From Prauserella salsuginis (GTDB lineage Bacteria; Actinomycetota; Actinomycetes; Mycobacteriales; Pseudonocardiaceae), in assembly GCF_024648885.1 (NCBI RefSeq), contig NZ_JANBBF010000012.1:124001-188000 (forward strand): a stretch of 64,000 nucleotides of DNA, read 5' to 3'. Below are positions 35,173 through 43,169 of this stretch, one piece after another. The notes beneath the pieces are model-generated. The model was not told the origin of the DNA. It saw only the letters and a program-made list of their open reading frames with translations, and ran no database searches. Position 1 is the stretch's first letter; every line of letters starts with the position of its first letter. A program made the translations under genes and the position numbers.

Positions 35173-36681
35173 ATGACATCGATCCACAGCGTGGATCCTC
35201 GGACCGGAAGCGCCGTCGAGGAGGTGACGCACGAGACAACCCGGGAGGAGCTGGACCAGATCGTGCGCGCGGCGGTGCGAGCGCAGTATGCACTCGAGGA
35301 TGCGGGCCGGGCCGGACGCGCGGCGATGCTACGGGAGATGGCGGGGGCCCTCGAAGCCGACCGGGCGGGCATCGTGACCATCGCCGACAGGGAAACAGCG
35401 CTCGGCCCGGACCGGCTCAACGCCGAGTTGACGCGCACCTGCTACCAGCTGCGTCTGTTCGCCGAGACAGTCGAGGAGGGCGGTTACCTCGAAGCCGTGC
35501 TCGACTCGGCAGGCGACACGTCCATGGGTCCGAGGCCGGACCTTCGGCGGATGCTGGTTCCCCTTGGCGTCGTCGGCGTGTTCGGCGCCAGCAACTTCCC
35601 CCTGGCGTTCTCGGTTCCGGGCGGGGACACGGCATCGGCGCTTGCTGCGGGCTGTTCCGTCGTGGTGAAGGCTCACGGCTCGCATCCGGCGACGTCGGCG
35701 CGTTGTGCGGCGGCCCTGCGTGCGGGTGCCAGCGCCGCAGGTCTGCCCGACGAGGTCGTCGCCGTGGTCTACGGCCAACCGGCGGGCGCGCTGTTGGTGC
35801 GGCACGAGTCGGTGCGCGCCGTCGGATTCACCGGCTCGGTGGGAGGTGGCCGCGCCCTTCTGGATCTGATCCACGCGCGGCCCGATCCCATTCCGTTCTA
35901 CGGTGAACTGGCCAGCCTCAACCCGGTGATCGTGACCCCGTCGGCGCTCCGAGAGCGTGCCGAGGAGATCGGTACCGGCTTCGCGGACTCGGTGACGGGG
36001 TCGGCGGGGCAGTTGTGCACCAAGCCCGGTCTGGCACTTGTCCCGGAAGGCTCGGACGGGGACCGGTTCGTCGCTGCGGCGACATCGCGCATCGCAGCCG
36101 GATCGAACGACCGCATCCTGCTCAACGGGCGGATTTGGCAGTCCTATACGGACACGACCGCGGCGTGGCGGGCGCTACCGGACACGCGCGTGCTCCACGA
36201 TGGCGCCGCCGCTGCACCCGCGGTCTCGCCGTTCGTGCTCGAGACCACTGCGCGAGACCTGAACCCGATGTTGACCGAGGAGTGCTTCGGACCCTGCGCC
36301 GTGATCGCACGGTTCGTCGATGAGGCCGAACTCGATGCCGTGCTGGAGACCTTGCCGGCGTCGCTGACGGCCACCGTGCACGGCGACGACACCGGGCAGC
36401 TCCGCCGGCTCGGTGAGCGGTTGGGACGCAAGGCGGGAAGGCTGCTGTTCGGCGGGTTCCCGACCGGAGTCGCGGTGAGCGACGCCCAGAACCACGGTGG
36501 TCCGTGGCCGGCGACGAACAGCCTGCACACATCGGTCGGGACTACCGCCATCCGCCGGTTCCTCCGGCCCGTCACCTGGCAGAACGCTCCCCAAGACGTC
36601 CTGCCTGCCGAGTTGCGCGATGGTCCCTCCGTCGTACCTCGGCGGATCGACGGCTTCGTGGCGCTTCCGGACAAGGAGTGA
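35173..36681 (+). CDS. Alpha-ketoglutaric semialdehyde dehydrogenase (2,5-dioxovalerate dehydrogenase type)
   Basis: The 502-residue aldehyde dehydrogenase has FGASNFPLAFSVPGGDTASA near residue 138, CSVVVKAHGSHPATS near residue 160, FTGSVGGGRAL near residue 225, and catalytic Cys282 in SAGQLCTKPG. The FGASNFPxAFSxxGGDTASA segment, with KAHxxHPxTS, distinguishes the 2,5-dioxopentanoate dehydrogenases from other ALDHs. It oxidises 2-oxoglutarate semialdehyde to 2-oxoglutarate, the last step of the oxidative pentose and aldarate pathways. AGGAG at 35159 serves the ATG at 35173. It is followed within 5 bp by an FAH gene whose family can make its substrate. Confidence 0.9.
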   Translation: MTSIHSVDPRTGSAVEEVTHETTREELDQIVRAAVRAQYALEDAGRAGRAAMLREMAGALEADRAGIVTIADRETALGPDRLNAELTRTCYQLRLFAETVEEGGYLEAVLDSAGDTSMGPRPDLRRMLVPLGVVGVFGASNFPLAFSVPGGDTASALAAGCSVVVKAHGSHPATSARCAAALRAGASAAGLPDEVVAVVYGQPAGALLVRHESVRAVGFTGSVGGGRALLDLIHARPDPIPFYGELASLNPVIVTPSALRERAEEIGTGFADSVTGSAGQLCTKPGLALVPEGSDGDRFVAAATSRIAAGSNDRILLNGRIWQSYTDTTAAWRALPDTRVLHDGAAAAPAVSPFVLETTARDLNPMLTEECFGPCAVIARFVDEAELDAVLETLPASLTATVHGDDTGQLRRLGERLGRKAGRLLFGGFPTGVAVSDAQNHGGPWPATNSLHTSVGTTAIRRFLRPVTWQNAPQDVLPAELRDGPSVVPRRIDGFVALPDKE

Positions 36682-36686
36682 CGGGC

Positions 36687-37487
36687 ATGCGTATCGGGCG
36701 GCTGGTCGACGGCAGGTGTGTGATCGATACCGGCGACGGCTTTTGGCGTTCCGCAGCCGAGGGGGTCACCGTCGAATCGGTGGTCGCGGGAGGACATGCA
36801 GAGACTGTGGGGAAACCGGTCGACGATCCGGTGTTCACCGCGCCCTACCGTCCCGGCACGATCATCGGCGTCGGACTGAATTTTCTCGACACCGTCGCGC
36901 AGATGGGCTGGGAGCAACCGAGCGCACCGTACCTGTTTCCGAAACTGTCCTCGAGCGTGATCGGTGACGGAGACGCCATCGTGCTCGACGACTCGCTGAC
37001 CGCTCGGCTGGACTGGGAGGTCGAACTGGCCGTGGTCATCGGGCGGACCACGAAGAACGTTTCCGCGTCGGAGGCATTGAAGCATGTCTTCGGCTATACC
37101 GGGGCCAACGACGTCTCCGCTCGCGACGTCCAGGCCGAGGACGGTCAATGGCTACGTGGCAAGGGAATGGACACTTACTGCCCGCTGGGCCCCGTGGTGG
37201 TGAACGCCGACGTGATTCCGGACCCGCAGGCGGTGCGGTTACAGACGTGGGTCAACGGTCAGCAGTGGCAGAACGGGACGACTGCGGACATGGTTTTCAC
37301 CGTGGCCGAGTTGGTCGCCTATTGCAGCGCCCACTTCACGCTGGAGCCGGGCGACGTGATTCTCACCGGAACTCCGGCCGGCTGCGGAGATTTCGCCGTG
37401 CCGCGCCGTGGCTTGCGGCAAGGAGACGTCGTCGAGACCCAAGTCGCCGGCATCGGACGGCTCCGGAACCCGGTTCGTGCAATCTAG
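36687..37487 (+). CDS. FAH-family protein, candidate 2-keto-3-deoxypentonate dehydratase
   Basis: The 266-residue short FAH protein has IIGVGLNFLDTVAQMGWE near residue 55, RLDWEVELAVVIGRTTKN near residue 105 with metal Glu residues, FGYTGANDVSARDVQAEDGQ near residue 135, MDTYCPLGP and ILTGTPAGCGDF near residue 225. FAH enzymes can act as 2-keto-3-deoxy-D-arabinonate dehydratases (as in Sulfolobus), giving 2-oxoglutarate semialdehyde. The adjacent semialdehyde dehydrogenase makes this the most economical reading. A hydrolase acting on a 2,4-diketo-3-deoxy sugar acid is the alternative. Confidence 0.82.
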   Translation: MRIGRLVDGRCVIDTGDGFWRSAAEGVTVESVVAGGHAETVGKPVDDPVFTAPYRPGTIIGVGLNFLDTVAQMGWEQPSAPYLFPKLSSSVIGDGDAIVLDDSLTARLDWEVELAVVIGRTTKNVSASEALKHVFGYTGANDVSARDVQAEDGQWLRGKGMDTYCPLGPVVVNADVIPDPQAVRLQTWVNGQQWQNGTTADMVFTVAELVAYCSAHFTLEPGDVILTGTPAGCGDFAVPRRGLRQGDVVETQVAGIGRLRNPVRAI

Positions 37488-37500
37488 AGAGGAGCAGACC

Positions 37501-38268
37501 ATGGATGCTGCAGGAGCAGCCCCCGGCCGCCGTCCGTTGGATCCGAAGGTGCGGCAGTTCCTTGCCGAGGCGAGTACGGCCACTCTGGCCACGCACCTGT
37601 ACAAGCACGGGATCAGACAACCTTTTCTGGTAGGTGTCCGTCCCATCGGCCCCGCTTTTGACGGCTTCGTCGGTGAGGCTTTCACGATGCGGTTCATTCC
37701 GTCCCGGGAAGACGTCGAACCGCTCGACGATCCGTACCGCACCGGAAACGTCCTGCAATGGGAGGCGGTCGAGAGCGTCGAGGAGGGGCAGGTCATCGTC
37801 GTCGACAGCCGCGGTGACATCAGCGCGGCCTCGGGCGGAGACATGCTGCTCACCAGGGCGTCCAAACGTGGCGCGACCGGGTTCGTCACCGACGGAGCCG
37901 TGCGCGACGGGCATGCGCTGGCCGAACTCGGTTTCCCCGTCTACTCGCAGGGCATCACGTCCACGACCCGGCCGGCGGCCTTCCACGTAGCCGACCTGCA
38001 ATCGCCGATCGGTTGTGCCGGAGTCGCTGTCTATCCCGGTGACGTTCTCGTCGGTGACCGCGACGGCGTGGTGGTCGTCCCGCGCGCGCTCGCGGACGAC
38101 ATCGCCGAACCCGCTCGTGATCAGGAGTTCCTCGAAAGCTATCTGCACAGCCGGGTTCAGAACGGCGAATCGCTGTGGGGGCTGTACCCGCCGGAACAGG
38201 CCACGCTGGACGATTACGCGTCCTGGTGCGCAAGCCGCTCCGATGATCGACCGCACAACAACCATTGA
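37501..38268 (+). CDS. RraA-family aldolase-like protein
   Basis: The 255-residue RraA-fold protein has ASTATLATHLYKHGIRQPFL near residue 20, GDMLLTRASKRGATGFVTDG followed by AVRDGHALAELGFPVYS near residue 130, and GDVLVGDRDGVVVVP near residue 180. The TDGAVRD segment has the Arg and Asp that bind pyruvate enolate and metal in HMG/CHA aldolases. In a sugar-acid cluster it may cleave a 2-keto-4-hydroxy acid to pyruvate plus an aldehyde acid (inference). It has a strong GAGAGGAG ribosome site and differs from the RraA protein at 960-1664, so the two are not a local duplication. Confidence 0.82.
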   Translation: MDAAGAAPGRRPLDPKVRQFLAEASTATLATHLYKHGIRQPFLVGVRPIGPAFDGFVGEAFTMRFIPSREDVEPLDDPYRTGNVLQWEAVESVEEGQVIVVDSRGDISAASGGDMLLTRASKRGATGFVTDGAVRDGHALAELGFPVYSQGITSTTRPAAFHVADLQSPIGCAGVAVYPGDVLVGDRDGVVVVPRALADDIAEPARDQEFLESYLHSRVQNGESLWGLYPPEQATLDDYASWCASRSDDRPHNNH

Positions 38269-38279
38269 GGATTAGCCAC

Positions 38280-38756
38280 ATGAACCGAGAACAGCTCGCC
38301 GAGCACATGGAAGCCACGATTCGAACGTACTTCGATGGCTGTAACGAGGCCGATGTCGAGAAGATGGCCGCGTGTTTCACTCCGGACGCCGTGCACTACT
38401 TCCCACCCGGGATGTACGGCGGTGCGTGGCGCGGCAACACCACCATCGGTGAGAACTGGGCACATTTCGTCGCGACCAAGGGGTCCGCGTGGACGATCGA
38501 CCGACTTGTGACGATTCCGGAGAGCCACGAGGCCGTCATCGAATGGACCCACTACAAAACCGCCGAGGCGACAATCCTGCGCGGTGACGAGTGGTATGTG
38601 TTCGACCCCGATTCCGGGCTGATCACCGAGATCCGCGCCTATTACGCCTCACCGGTCGACCGTTCCCGCCCTGAGCTCCGGCTCGAGGACTTCGACTATG
38701 CAGGTCGCGGGTACCACCTCGAATGCCCGGTGGTCCGTCCGCACGCGAGCCAGTAG
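38280..38756 (+). CDS. SnoaL/NTF2-like protein
   Basis: The 158-residue NTF2-fold protein begins MNREQLAEHMEATIRTYFDG, then CFTPDAVHYFPPGMYGGAWR near residue 38, and a C-terminal ITEIRAYYASPVDRSRPELR. The FTPDAVHxFPPGxxGGxxRG segment is seen in SnoaL-like proteins beside sugar and aromatic catabolic genes. The function is unknown; a lactone- or tautomer-directed role is possible. GAGG lies 10 bp upstream of ATG 38280. It is transcribed with the RraA gene 11 bp before it. Confidence 0.72.
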   Translation: MNREQLAEHMEATIRTYFDGCNEADVEKMAACFTPDAVHYFPPGMYGGAWRGNTTIGENWAHFVATKGSAWTIDRLVTIPESHEAVIEWTHYKTAEATILRGDEWYVFDPDSGLITEIRAYYASPVDRSRPELRLEDFDYAGRGYHLECPVVRPHASQ

Positions 38757-38813
38757 GTCTCCTGAACTTCACCAGCTTCACTCTCTTTGTCACCGCCGAC
38801 GGAAGCGAGTGTC

Positions 38814-40181
38814 ATGTCCGACACCACCGATGTCACGCCGAAAGTGCCCCTGGAGAGCGCGACCTCCAAAATAATGCGTCGCATCGTGCCGCTGTTCGCG
38901 GTGATGATGCTGTGCAACCAACTCAACAGATCGAACATCGGTTATGCACAGCACTACCTCGAGGCCGATCTCGGGATTGGTGCCGCCGCATACGGACTCG
39001 GCGCTGGCCTGTTCTTCATCGCCTACACGGTGTTTGAGCTACCCAGTAATATGCTCATGGAGCGATTCGGGCCGAAGATCTGGTTGTCCCGTATCTGCAT
39101 CAGCTGGGGTGTCATCTCCGCAGCGACGATGTTCGTGCAGGGCCCGACCAGCTTTTACGTACTGCGGTTCCTGCTCGGCGTCGCCGAGGCGGGTTTCGTG
39201 CCCGCCGTGCTGTACTACCTGACCAAATGGCTCCCGAACTCGTTCCGCGGCAGGGCCAACGCCCGGTACGCGGTCGGTGCGCTTCTGGCCTTCTCGCTGT
39301 CCGGACCGTTGTCCGCTCCGTTGCTTGGGCTGGACGGCGCGATGAGCCTGCATGGATGGCAGTGGTTGTTCCTCATCGAAGGACTGCTGTCGGTGGCTGT
39401 CGGTGTCTTCGCGATATTCTGGCTGGACAGCAAGATCGCGGACGCTCGGTGGCTCAGCGACGACGAGAAGTCGGCGCTGACGTCGACGATCGAGGCCGAG
39501 GAGGAAGCCGTCGCCGCGGCGCACACGGGCGGCGGGAAGCCTCGCTGGTACCACGTCTTGTGGGACCGTAAAGTCCTCCTCCTCGTGTTCATCTACTTCT
39601 GCGTACAGATGTCGATCTATGCGAACACGTTCTGGTTGCCCGCGATCGTGCGGGGAATCGGTGGTCTGTCCGATCTCGAAGTCGGCTTGTTGTCCTCGCT
39701 GCCATGGGTGTGCGCCATCGCGTCGATGTTCACACTGGCGAGGATCGGCGATCGCACCGGGAAACGGAGGGTGCTGCTGGTCGGCGCCCTGCTGACCGCG
39801 GCGGTCGGCTCCTTCGGGGCAGCAGTGGTCTCACCGTGGCTCGCACTGGTGTTTCTCTGCGTCGCGGCCATGGGATTCAAGTCGATCAGCCCGATCTTCT
39901 GGCCGATCGTTCAGCGCACGCTGCATCCGGTGACGGTGGGGTTCGCCATCGCCATCATCAACTCCATCGCCAACCTGGGTGGATTCGTGGCGCCGTACGG
40001 CTTCGGACTGGTGGAACAGCACACCGGAAGTACCGAGCTCGCGCTCATGGCGCTCGCCGGCGTATCCCTGCTCGCGGCCGCCGCATGTGCGTTCGTACGG
40101 GACAAGCCGGAGGTCGGCCCGGATGCTTCGATGCCGGCGTCGGCTGACCGCGACACTCCGGCAGTGACACCGAAAGGATGA
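38814..40181 (+). CDS. MFS transporter, anion:cation symporter (ACS) family
   Basis: The 455-residue membrane carrier has about 12 hydrophobic segments. ACS-family marks are NRSNIGYAQHYLEADLGIG in TM1, TVFELPSNMLMERFGPKIWL after TM2, LLGVAEAGFVPAVLYYLTKW, FRGRANARYAVG and a long central loop near residue 230. The family imports organic anions such as galactonate, glucarate, tartrate and hydroxyphenylacetate. Directly upstream of a galactarate/talarate-type dehydratase, it probably imports an aldarate or aldonate. Its stop overlaps the possible first ATG of the dehydratase. Confidence 0.92.
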   Translation: MSDTTDVTPKVPLESATSKIMRRIVPLFAVMMLCNQLNRSNIGYAQHYLEADLGIGAAAYGLGAGLFFIAYTVFELPSNMLMERFGPKIWLSRICISWGVISAATMFVQGPTSFYVLRFLLGVAEAGFVPAVLYYLTKWLPNSFRGRANARYAVGALLAFSLSGPLSAPLLGLDGAMSLHGWQWLFLIEGLLSVAVGVFAIFWLDSKIADARWLSDDEKSALTSTIEAEEEAVAAAHTGGGKPRWYHVLWDRKVLLLVFIYFCVQMSIYANTFWLPAIVRGIGGLSDLEVGLLSSLPWVCAIASMFTLARIGDRTGKRRVLLVGALLTAAVGSFGAAVVSPWLALVFLCVAAMGFKSISPIFWPIVQRTLHPVTVGFAIAIINSIANLGGFVAPYGFGLVEQHTGSTELALMALAGVSLLAAAACAFVRDKPEVGPDASMPASADRDTPAVTPKG

Positions 40182-40183
40182 CC

Positions 40184-41356
40184 ATGACCATGGCCCAGAG
40201 CCACGACTACTCACGACGAAAGAACACCACGGACGCGATCTCGCGGGTCGAGCTGTCGCTGGTGCGGCTTCCGCTGCATTCGCCCATCAGCGATGCGAAG
40301 GTGCTGACCGGGCGGCAGAAGCCCTTGACCGAGATCGCGTTCCTGTTCGCCGAGATCACCACCGAAGCGGGCTACTCGGGGATCGGCTTCGGGTATTCGA
40401 AACGTGCGGGTGGGCCAGGAATGTATGCCCACGCCAAGGAGATCGCGGATGAACTCATCGGGGAAGACCCCAGCGACATCGGCAAGATATGGGACAAACT
40501 GGTGTGGGCCGGCGCCTCGATGGGGCGCACGGGCCTGACGACACAGGCGATCGCGGCCTTCGACATCGCGCTGTGGGACCTGAAGGCCAAGCGCGCCGGC
40601 CTCCCGCTGGCGAAGCTGCTCGGGGCCCATCGCGATGCGGTGCGCTGCTACAACACATCCGGTGGATATCTGTCGATGCCACTCGAGCAAGTGCTCGAGA
40701 ACGTCACGACTTCGGTGGCCCGCGGTATCGGCGGCATCAAGATCAAAGTCGGCCAACCCGACGTGAAGGAAGACCTGCGCCGCGTCGAAGCGGTGCGACA
40801 CCATCTCGGTGACACGTTCCCGCTGATGGTGGACGCCAACCAGCAATGGGATCGGGCTACCGCTCTTCGGGTCGGACGTGCCCTTGAGCGCTTCGATCTC
40901 ACCTGGATCGAGGAACCGGTCGACTGTTACGACGCCGAAGGTCACGCGAGACTCGCCGCAACGTTGGACACGCCCATCGCGACCGGGGAGATGCTCACGA
41001 GCATCGATGAACACTGGAACCTCATTCGGCAGGACGCCTCGGATTTCGTTCAGCCCGACGCGCCGCGGGTCGGCGGTATCACCCCGTTCCTTCGCATCAT
41101 GGCGTTGGCGGACCACCGGAAGCTCTCGCTGGCCCCTCACTTCGCCATGGAGATCCATCTCCATCTGGCCGCCGCGTACCCCGGCATCACCTGGCTCGAA
41201 CACTTCGAATGGCTGGAGCCCCTGTTCAACGAACGCCTCGAACTTCGCGACGGTCACATGACGGTGCCCGACCGTCCTGGCCTCGGGTTCTCGCTGTCGG
41301 AGCAGGCGCGAGCGTGGACCAGTGACCGGGTGACGGTGACGGAACCGCGAGTGTGA
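40184..41356 (+). CDS. L-talarate/galactarate dehydratase-like enolase-superfamily enzyme
   Basis: The 390-residue mandelate racemase subgroup enzyme has IGGIKIKVGQP (KxK) near residue 185, LMVDANQQWDRA near residue 215, WIEEPVDCYDAEGHARLA near residue 240, PIATGEML, QPDAPRVGGITPFLRIM near residue 285, and LAPHFAMEIHLHLAAAYP near residue 318. The PHFAMEIHLHLAAAYP and WLEHFEWLEPLFNE blocks strongly recall the L-talarate/galactarate dehydratases, which form 5-keto-4-deoxyglucarate. The ATG at 40184 is spaced 6 bp from AAAGGA. The product could be channelled to the semialdehyde dehydrogenase or the RraA aldolase of the same cluster. A terminator hairpin follows. Confidence 0.88.
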   Translation: MTMAQSHDYSRRKNTTDAISRVELSLVRLPLHSPISDAKVLTGRQKPLTEIAFLFAEITTEAGYSGIGFGYSKRAGGPGMYAHAKEIADELIGEDPSDIGKIWDKLVWAGASMGRTGLTTQAIAAFDIALWDLKAKRAGLPLAKLLGAHRDAVRCYNTSGGYLSMPLEQVLENVTTSVARGIGGIKIKVGQPDVKEDLRRVEAVRHHLGDTFPLMVDANQQWDRATALRVGRALERFDLTWIEEPVDCYDAEGHARLAATLDTPIATGEMLTSIDEHWNLIRQDASDFVQPDAPRVGGITPFLRIMALADHRKLSLAPHFAMEIHLHLAAAYPGITWLEHFEWLEPLFNERLELRDGHMTVPDRPGLGFSLSEQARAWTSDRVTVTEPRV

Positions 41357-41364
41357 GCATGTTG

Positions 41365-41397
41365 CTGTTCCCTGCGGCCCGCGGTCGCAGGGAACAG
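41365..41397 (+). terminator. Strong hairpin closing the sugar-acid operon
   Basis: Perfect 12-bp arms CTGTTCCCTGCG and CGCAGGGAACAG with a 9-nt loop begin 9 bp after the dehydratase stop. It separates the operon from the IclR gene. Confidence 0.75.
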
Positions 41398-41450
41398 CGG
41401 AGGGGCTCGTCGTTAGGCCGTTCCGGCTGACTGGCCCCTGTCTTCAATGG

Positions 41451-41479
41451 CACACTGTCCCGGTCAGCAGGACAGTGTG
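41451..41479. promoter_or_regulatory. Inverted repeat upstream of the IclR gene, candidate autoregulatory operator
   Basis: Perfect 10-bp arms CACACTGTCC and GGACAGTGTG are separated by 9 nt and end 11 bp before the IclR start. The size and symmetry fit an operator for a dimeric regulator. It is not followed by a T tract and lies upstream of a start codon, so a terminator is less likely. Confidence 0.5.
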
Positions 41480-41490
41480 AGAGGACAGCA

Positions 41491-42270
41491 GTGACCGACA
41501 GTGAACTGCCCAAGGGGTCGCTCGATCGCGGCTTGACGATCCTGACCTACCTGTCGACGGCGGGGGAGTCACCGGTGTCGGAGCTCGCGACCGTGGTCGG
41601 CATGAGCCGAAGCGCGGCGTACCGGATCGTCGATCGCCTGCGCGAAGCCGACTATGTGGTCGACAGTGACGCCGGCCGGGTCAAGCTCGGGCCGGCGGCC
41701 GCGCGACTGGCCATGGCCGCGGTGCAGACCACCGACGTGGTGCATGTGGCGCCGGAGCTGCTGCGGTTGCTCGCCCAGCAGACTCGCGAGACCGTGGGTC
41801 TGGGCGTGCTCTCGGGAGATGAGATGGTGTTCGTTTACCGGGAACGCGGACCGCAGTCGGTCACGGTGAACGCCGAGCTCGGCGCTCGCCGTCCACTCCA
41901 CTGCACCGCCATCGGCAAGGCGTACCTCAGCGCCATGACGGCGGCGGAACGTCGGGCGCTCGTGCGGGCACCGAAGCTCACGCGCTACACCGAACGCACC
42001 ATCACCAGCCGTACCGAGCTCGACCGTGAGCTCGAGACATCACGAAACCGCGGGTGGACGGTCGAACGGGGTGAATTCGACGACGCCAGCACGTGCTGCG
42101 GCGCGCCGATACTCGACCACACGGGTGCACCCGTCGCGGCCATTTCGGTGGCCGGGCTCCGCGACCGTATGGAGAACGTCCTCGACAGGGTCGGTCCTAC
42201 CGTGGCGAGTACTGCGGACGCCATCTCCCGCCGTCTCGGTTACAACCCGGATGCCAGTCCCAGCGCGTAG
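41491..42270 (+). CDS. IclR-family transcriptional regulator
   Basis: The 259-residue IclR protein has an N-terminal winged helix at 10-70 (SLDRGLTILTYLSTAGESPV, then LATVVGMSRSAAYRIVDRLR). The GAF-like effector domain has LGARRPLHCTAIGKAYLSAM near residue 130 and GEFDDASTCCGAPILD near residue 195. AGAGGA supports GTG 41491. It sits at the end of the sugar-acid cluster and probably responds to a 2-keto-3-deoxy acid or another small carboxylate, as known IclR members do. Confidence 0.92.
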   Translation: MTDSELPKGSLDRGLTILTYLSTAGESPVSELATVVGMSRSAAYRIVDRLREADYVVDSDAGRVKLGPAAARLAMAAVQTTDVVHVAPELLRLLAQQTRETVGLGVLSGDEMVFVYRERGPQSVTVNAELGARRPLHCTAIGKAYLSAMTAAERRALVRAPKLTRYTERTITSRTELDRELETSRNRGWTVERGEFDDASTCCGAPILDHTGAPVAAISVAGLRDRMENVLDRVGPTVASTADAISRRLGYNPDASPSA

Positions 42271-42453
42271 TGACAAGCTCGGGTTCGAGGAACCGGCTGT
42301 GGGTGCGGTGCTGGTGTGAACCTCGTGGTCCAGCTGTCGGGGTCGGCTGTCCTGCCGCGCAGCTGCCCTGGCTGCGGCAACGACCATGCGTTCGTAGGCG
42401 CCGCCTCCGGGGTCGCCGTTCCCCGGCGACGACGCCCGGAGAGGGCCGCGGAA

Positions 42454-43113
42454 TCAACTCACCAGGTTGGCTGCGGCCTCGTCCATGTGGCTGCGCACGA
42501 ATTCGTGGGCCTTGTGGGCCTCGCCGCTCGCGATGATGTCGACGATCTCGACGTGCGGGCCGACAGCCATGTTGGCGACGGCGCGGTCGCGGCCGGCCCA
42601 CATGACAGACATCCGGATGGCCCCCTCGAGTCCCTCCCAGGAACGCAGCAGGACGGAGTTGCCGGAGAGCCGGCACAGCTCGCGGTGGAAGGTCAGGTCG
42701 ACTTCGATGCGTTCGCCGACCTCGGCGTCCTGGTTATCGACCATCGCTTGCACGGCCTCGCGTAGCACGGTCACGGCGGAGTCCCGGTCGGGGCGAGCGG
42801 CGAGGGACTCGGCGGCCAGTGACTCGAGGGCCGCTCGGACTGCGAACAGGTGGACGATCTCCTCGGTGTCGAGGGTCCGAACCGCGAGGCCGCCCCTGGC
42901 GTTGGTCGAGATGATGCCCTCCTGTTGCAGCTGGCGCATCGCCTCTCGCAGTGTGCCGCGGCTGATGCCGAGCTTCTCCGAGAGGTCGGTCTCGACAAGG
43001 TGGGTGCCGGGCGCGAGCTCGCCGGTGCTGATCGCCCGTCGCAGCGCGAGTAGCGCGCGTTGACGGAGGCTGGTGCGTTCGAGCCCGGCGAGAGCTCCGG
43101 AGGTGCTGTTCAT
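42454..43113 (-). CDS. GntR-family regulator, FadR (FCD) subgroup
   Basis: The 219-residue protein has a GntR winged helix at 15-75 (LRQRALLALRRAISTGELAP, then LSEKLGISRGTLREAMRQLQ) and an all-helical FCD domain with VDLTFHRELCRLSGN near residue 140 and a metal-type His at HVEIVDII. It is the last gene of the minus-strand transketolase operon. A copy of half of the 20-bp palindrome found upstream of the operon's first gene lies 44 bp before its start, which suggests the protein binds both sites. Confidence 0.92.
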   Translation of the reverse strand: MNSTSGALAGLERTSLRQRALLALRRAISTGELAPGTHLVETDLSEKLGISRGTLREAMRQLQQEGIISTNARGGLAVRTLDTEEIVHLFAVRAALESLAAESLAARPDRDSAVTVLREAVQAMVDNQDAEVGERIEVDLTFHRELCRLSGNSVLLRSWEGLEGAIRMSVMWAGRDRAVANMAVGPHVEIVDIIASGEAHKAHEFVRSHMDEAAANLVS

Positions 43114-43156
43114 CGTTTCCTTCGTTGTCGTCGGCCGGGCCCAGCTTACCCGGCCT

Positions 43157-43169
43157 GTCGACTGTTGAC
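43157..43169. promoter_or_regulatory. Half-site like the GntR palindrome, upstream of the gntR gene
   Basis: GTCGACTGTTGAC differs at two of 13 positions from the left part of the perfect palindrome at 48303-48322. It lies between the transketolase C-terminal gene and the GntR gene, so autoregulation is plausible. Confidence 0.4.
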
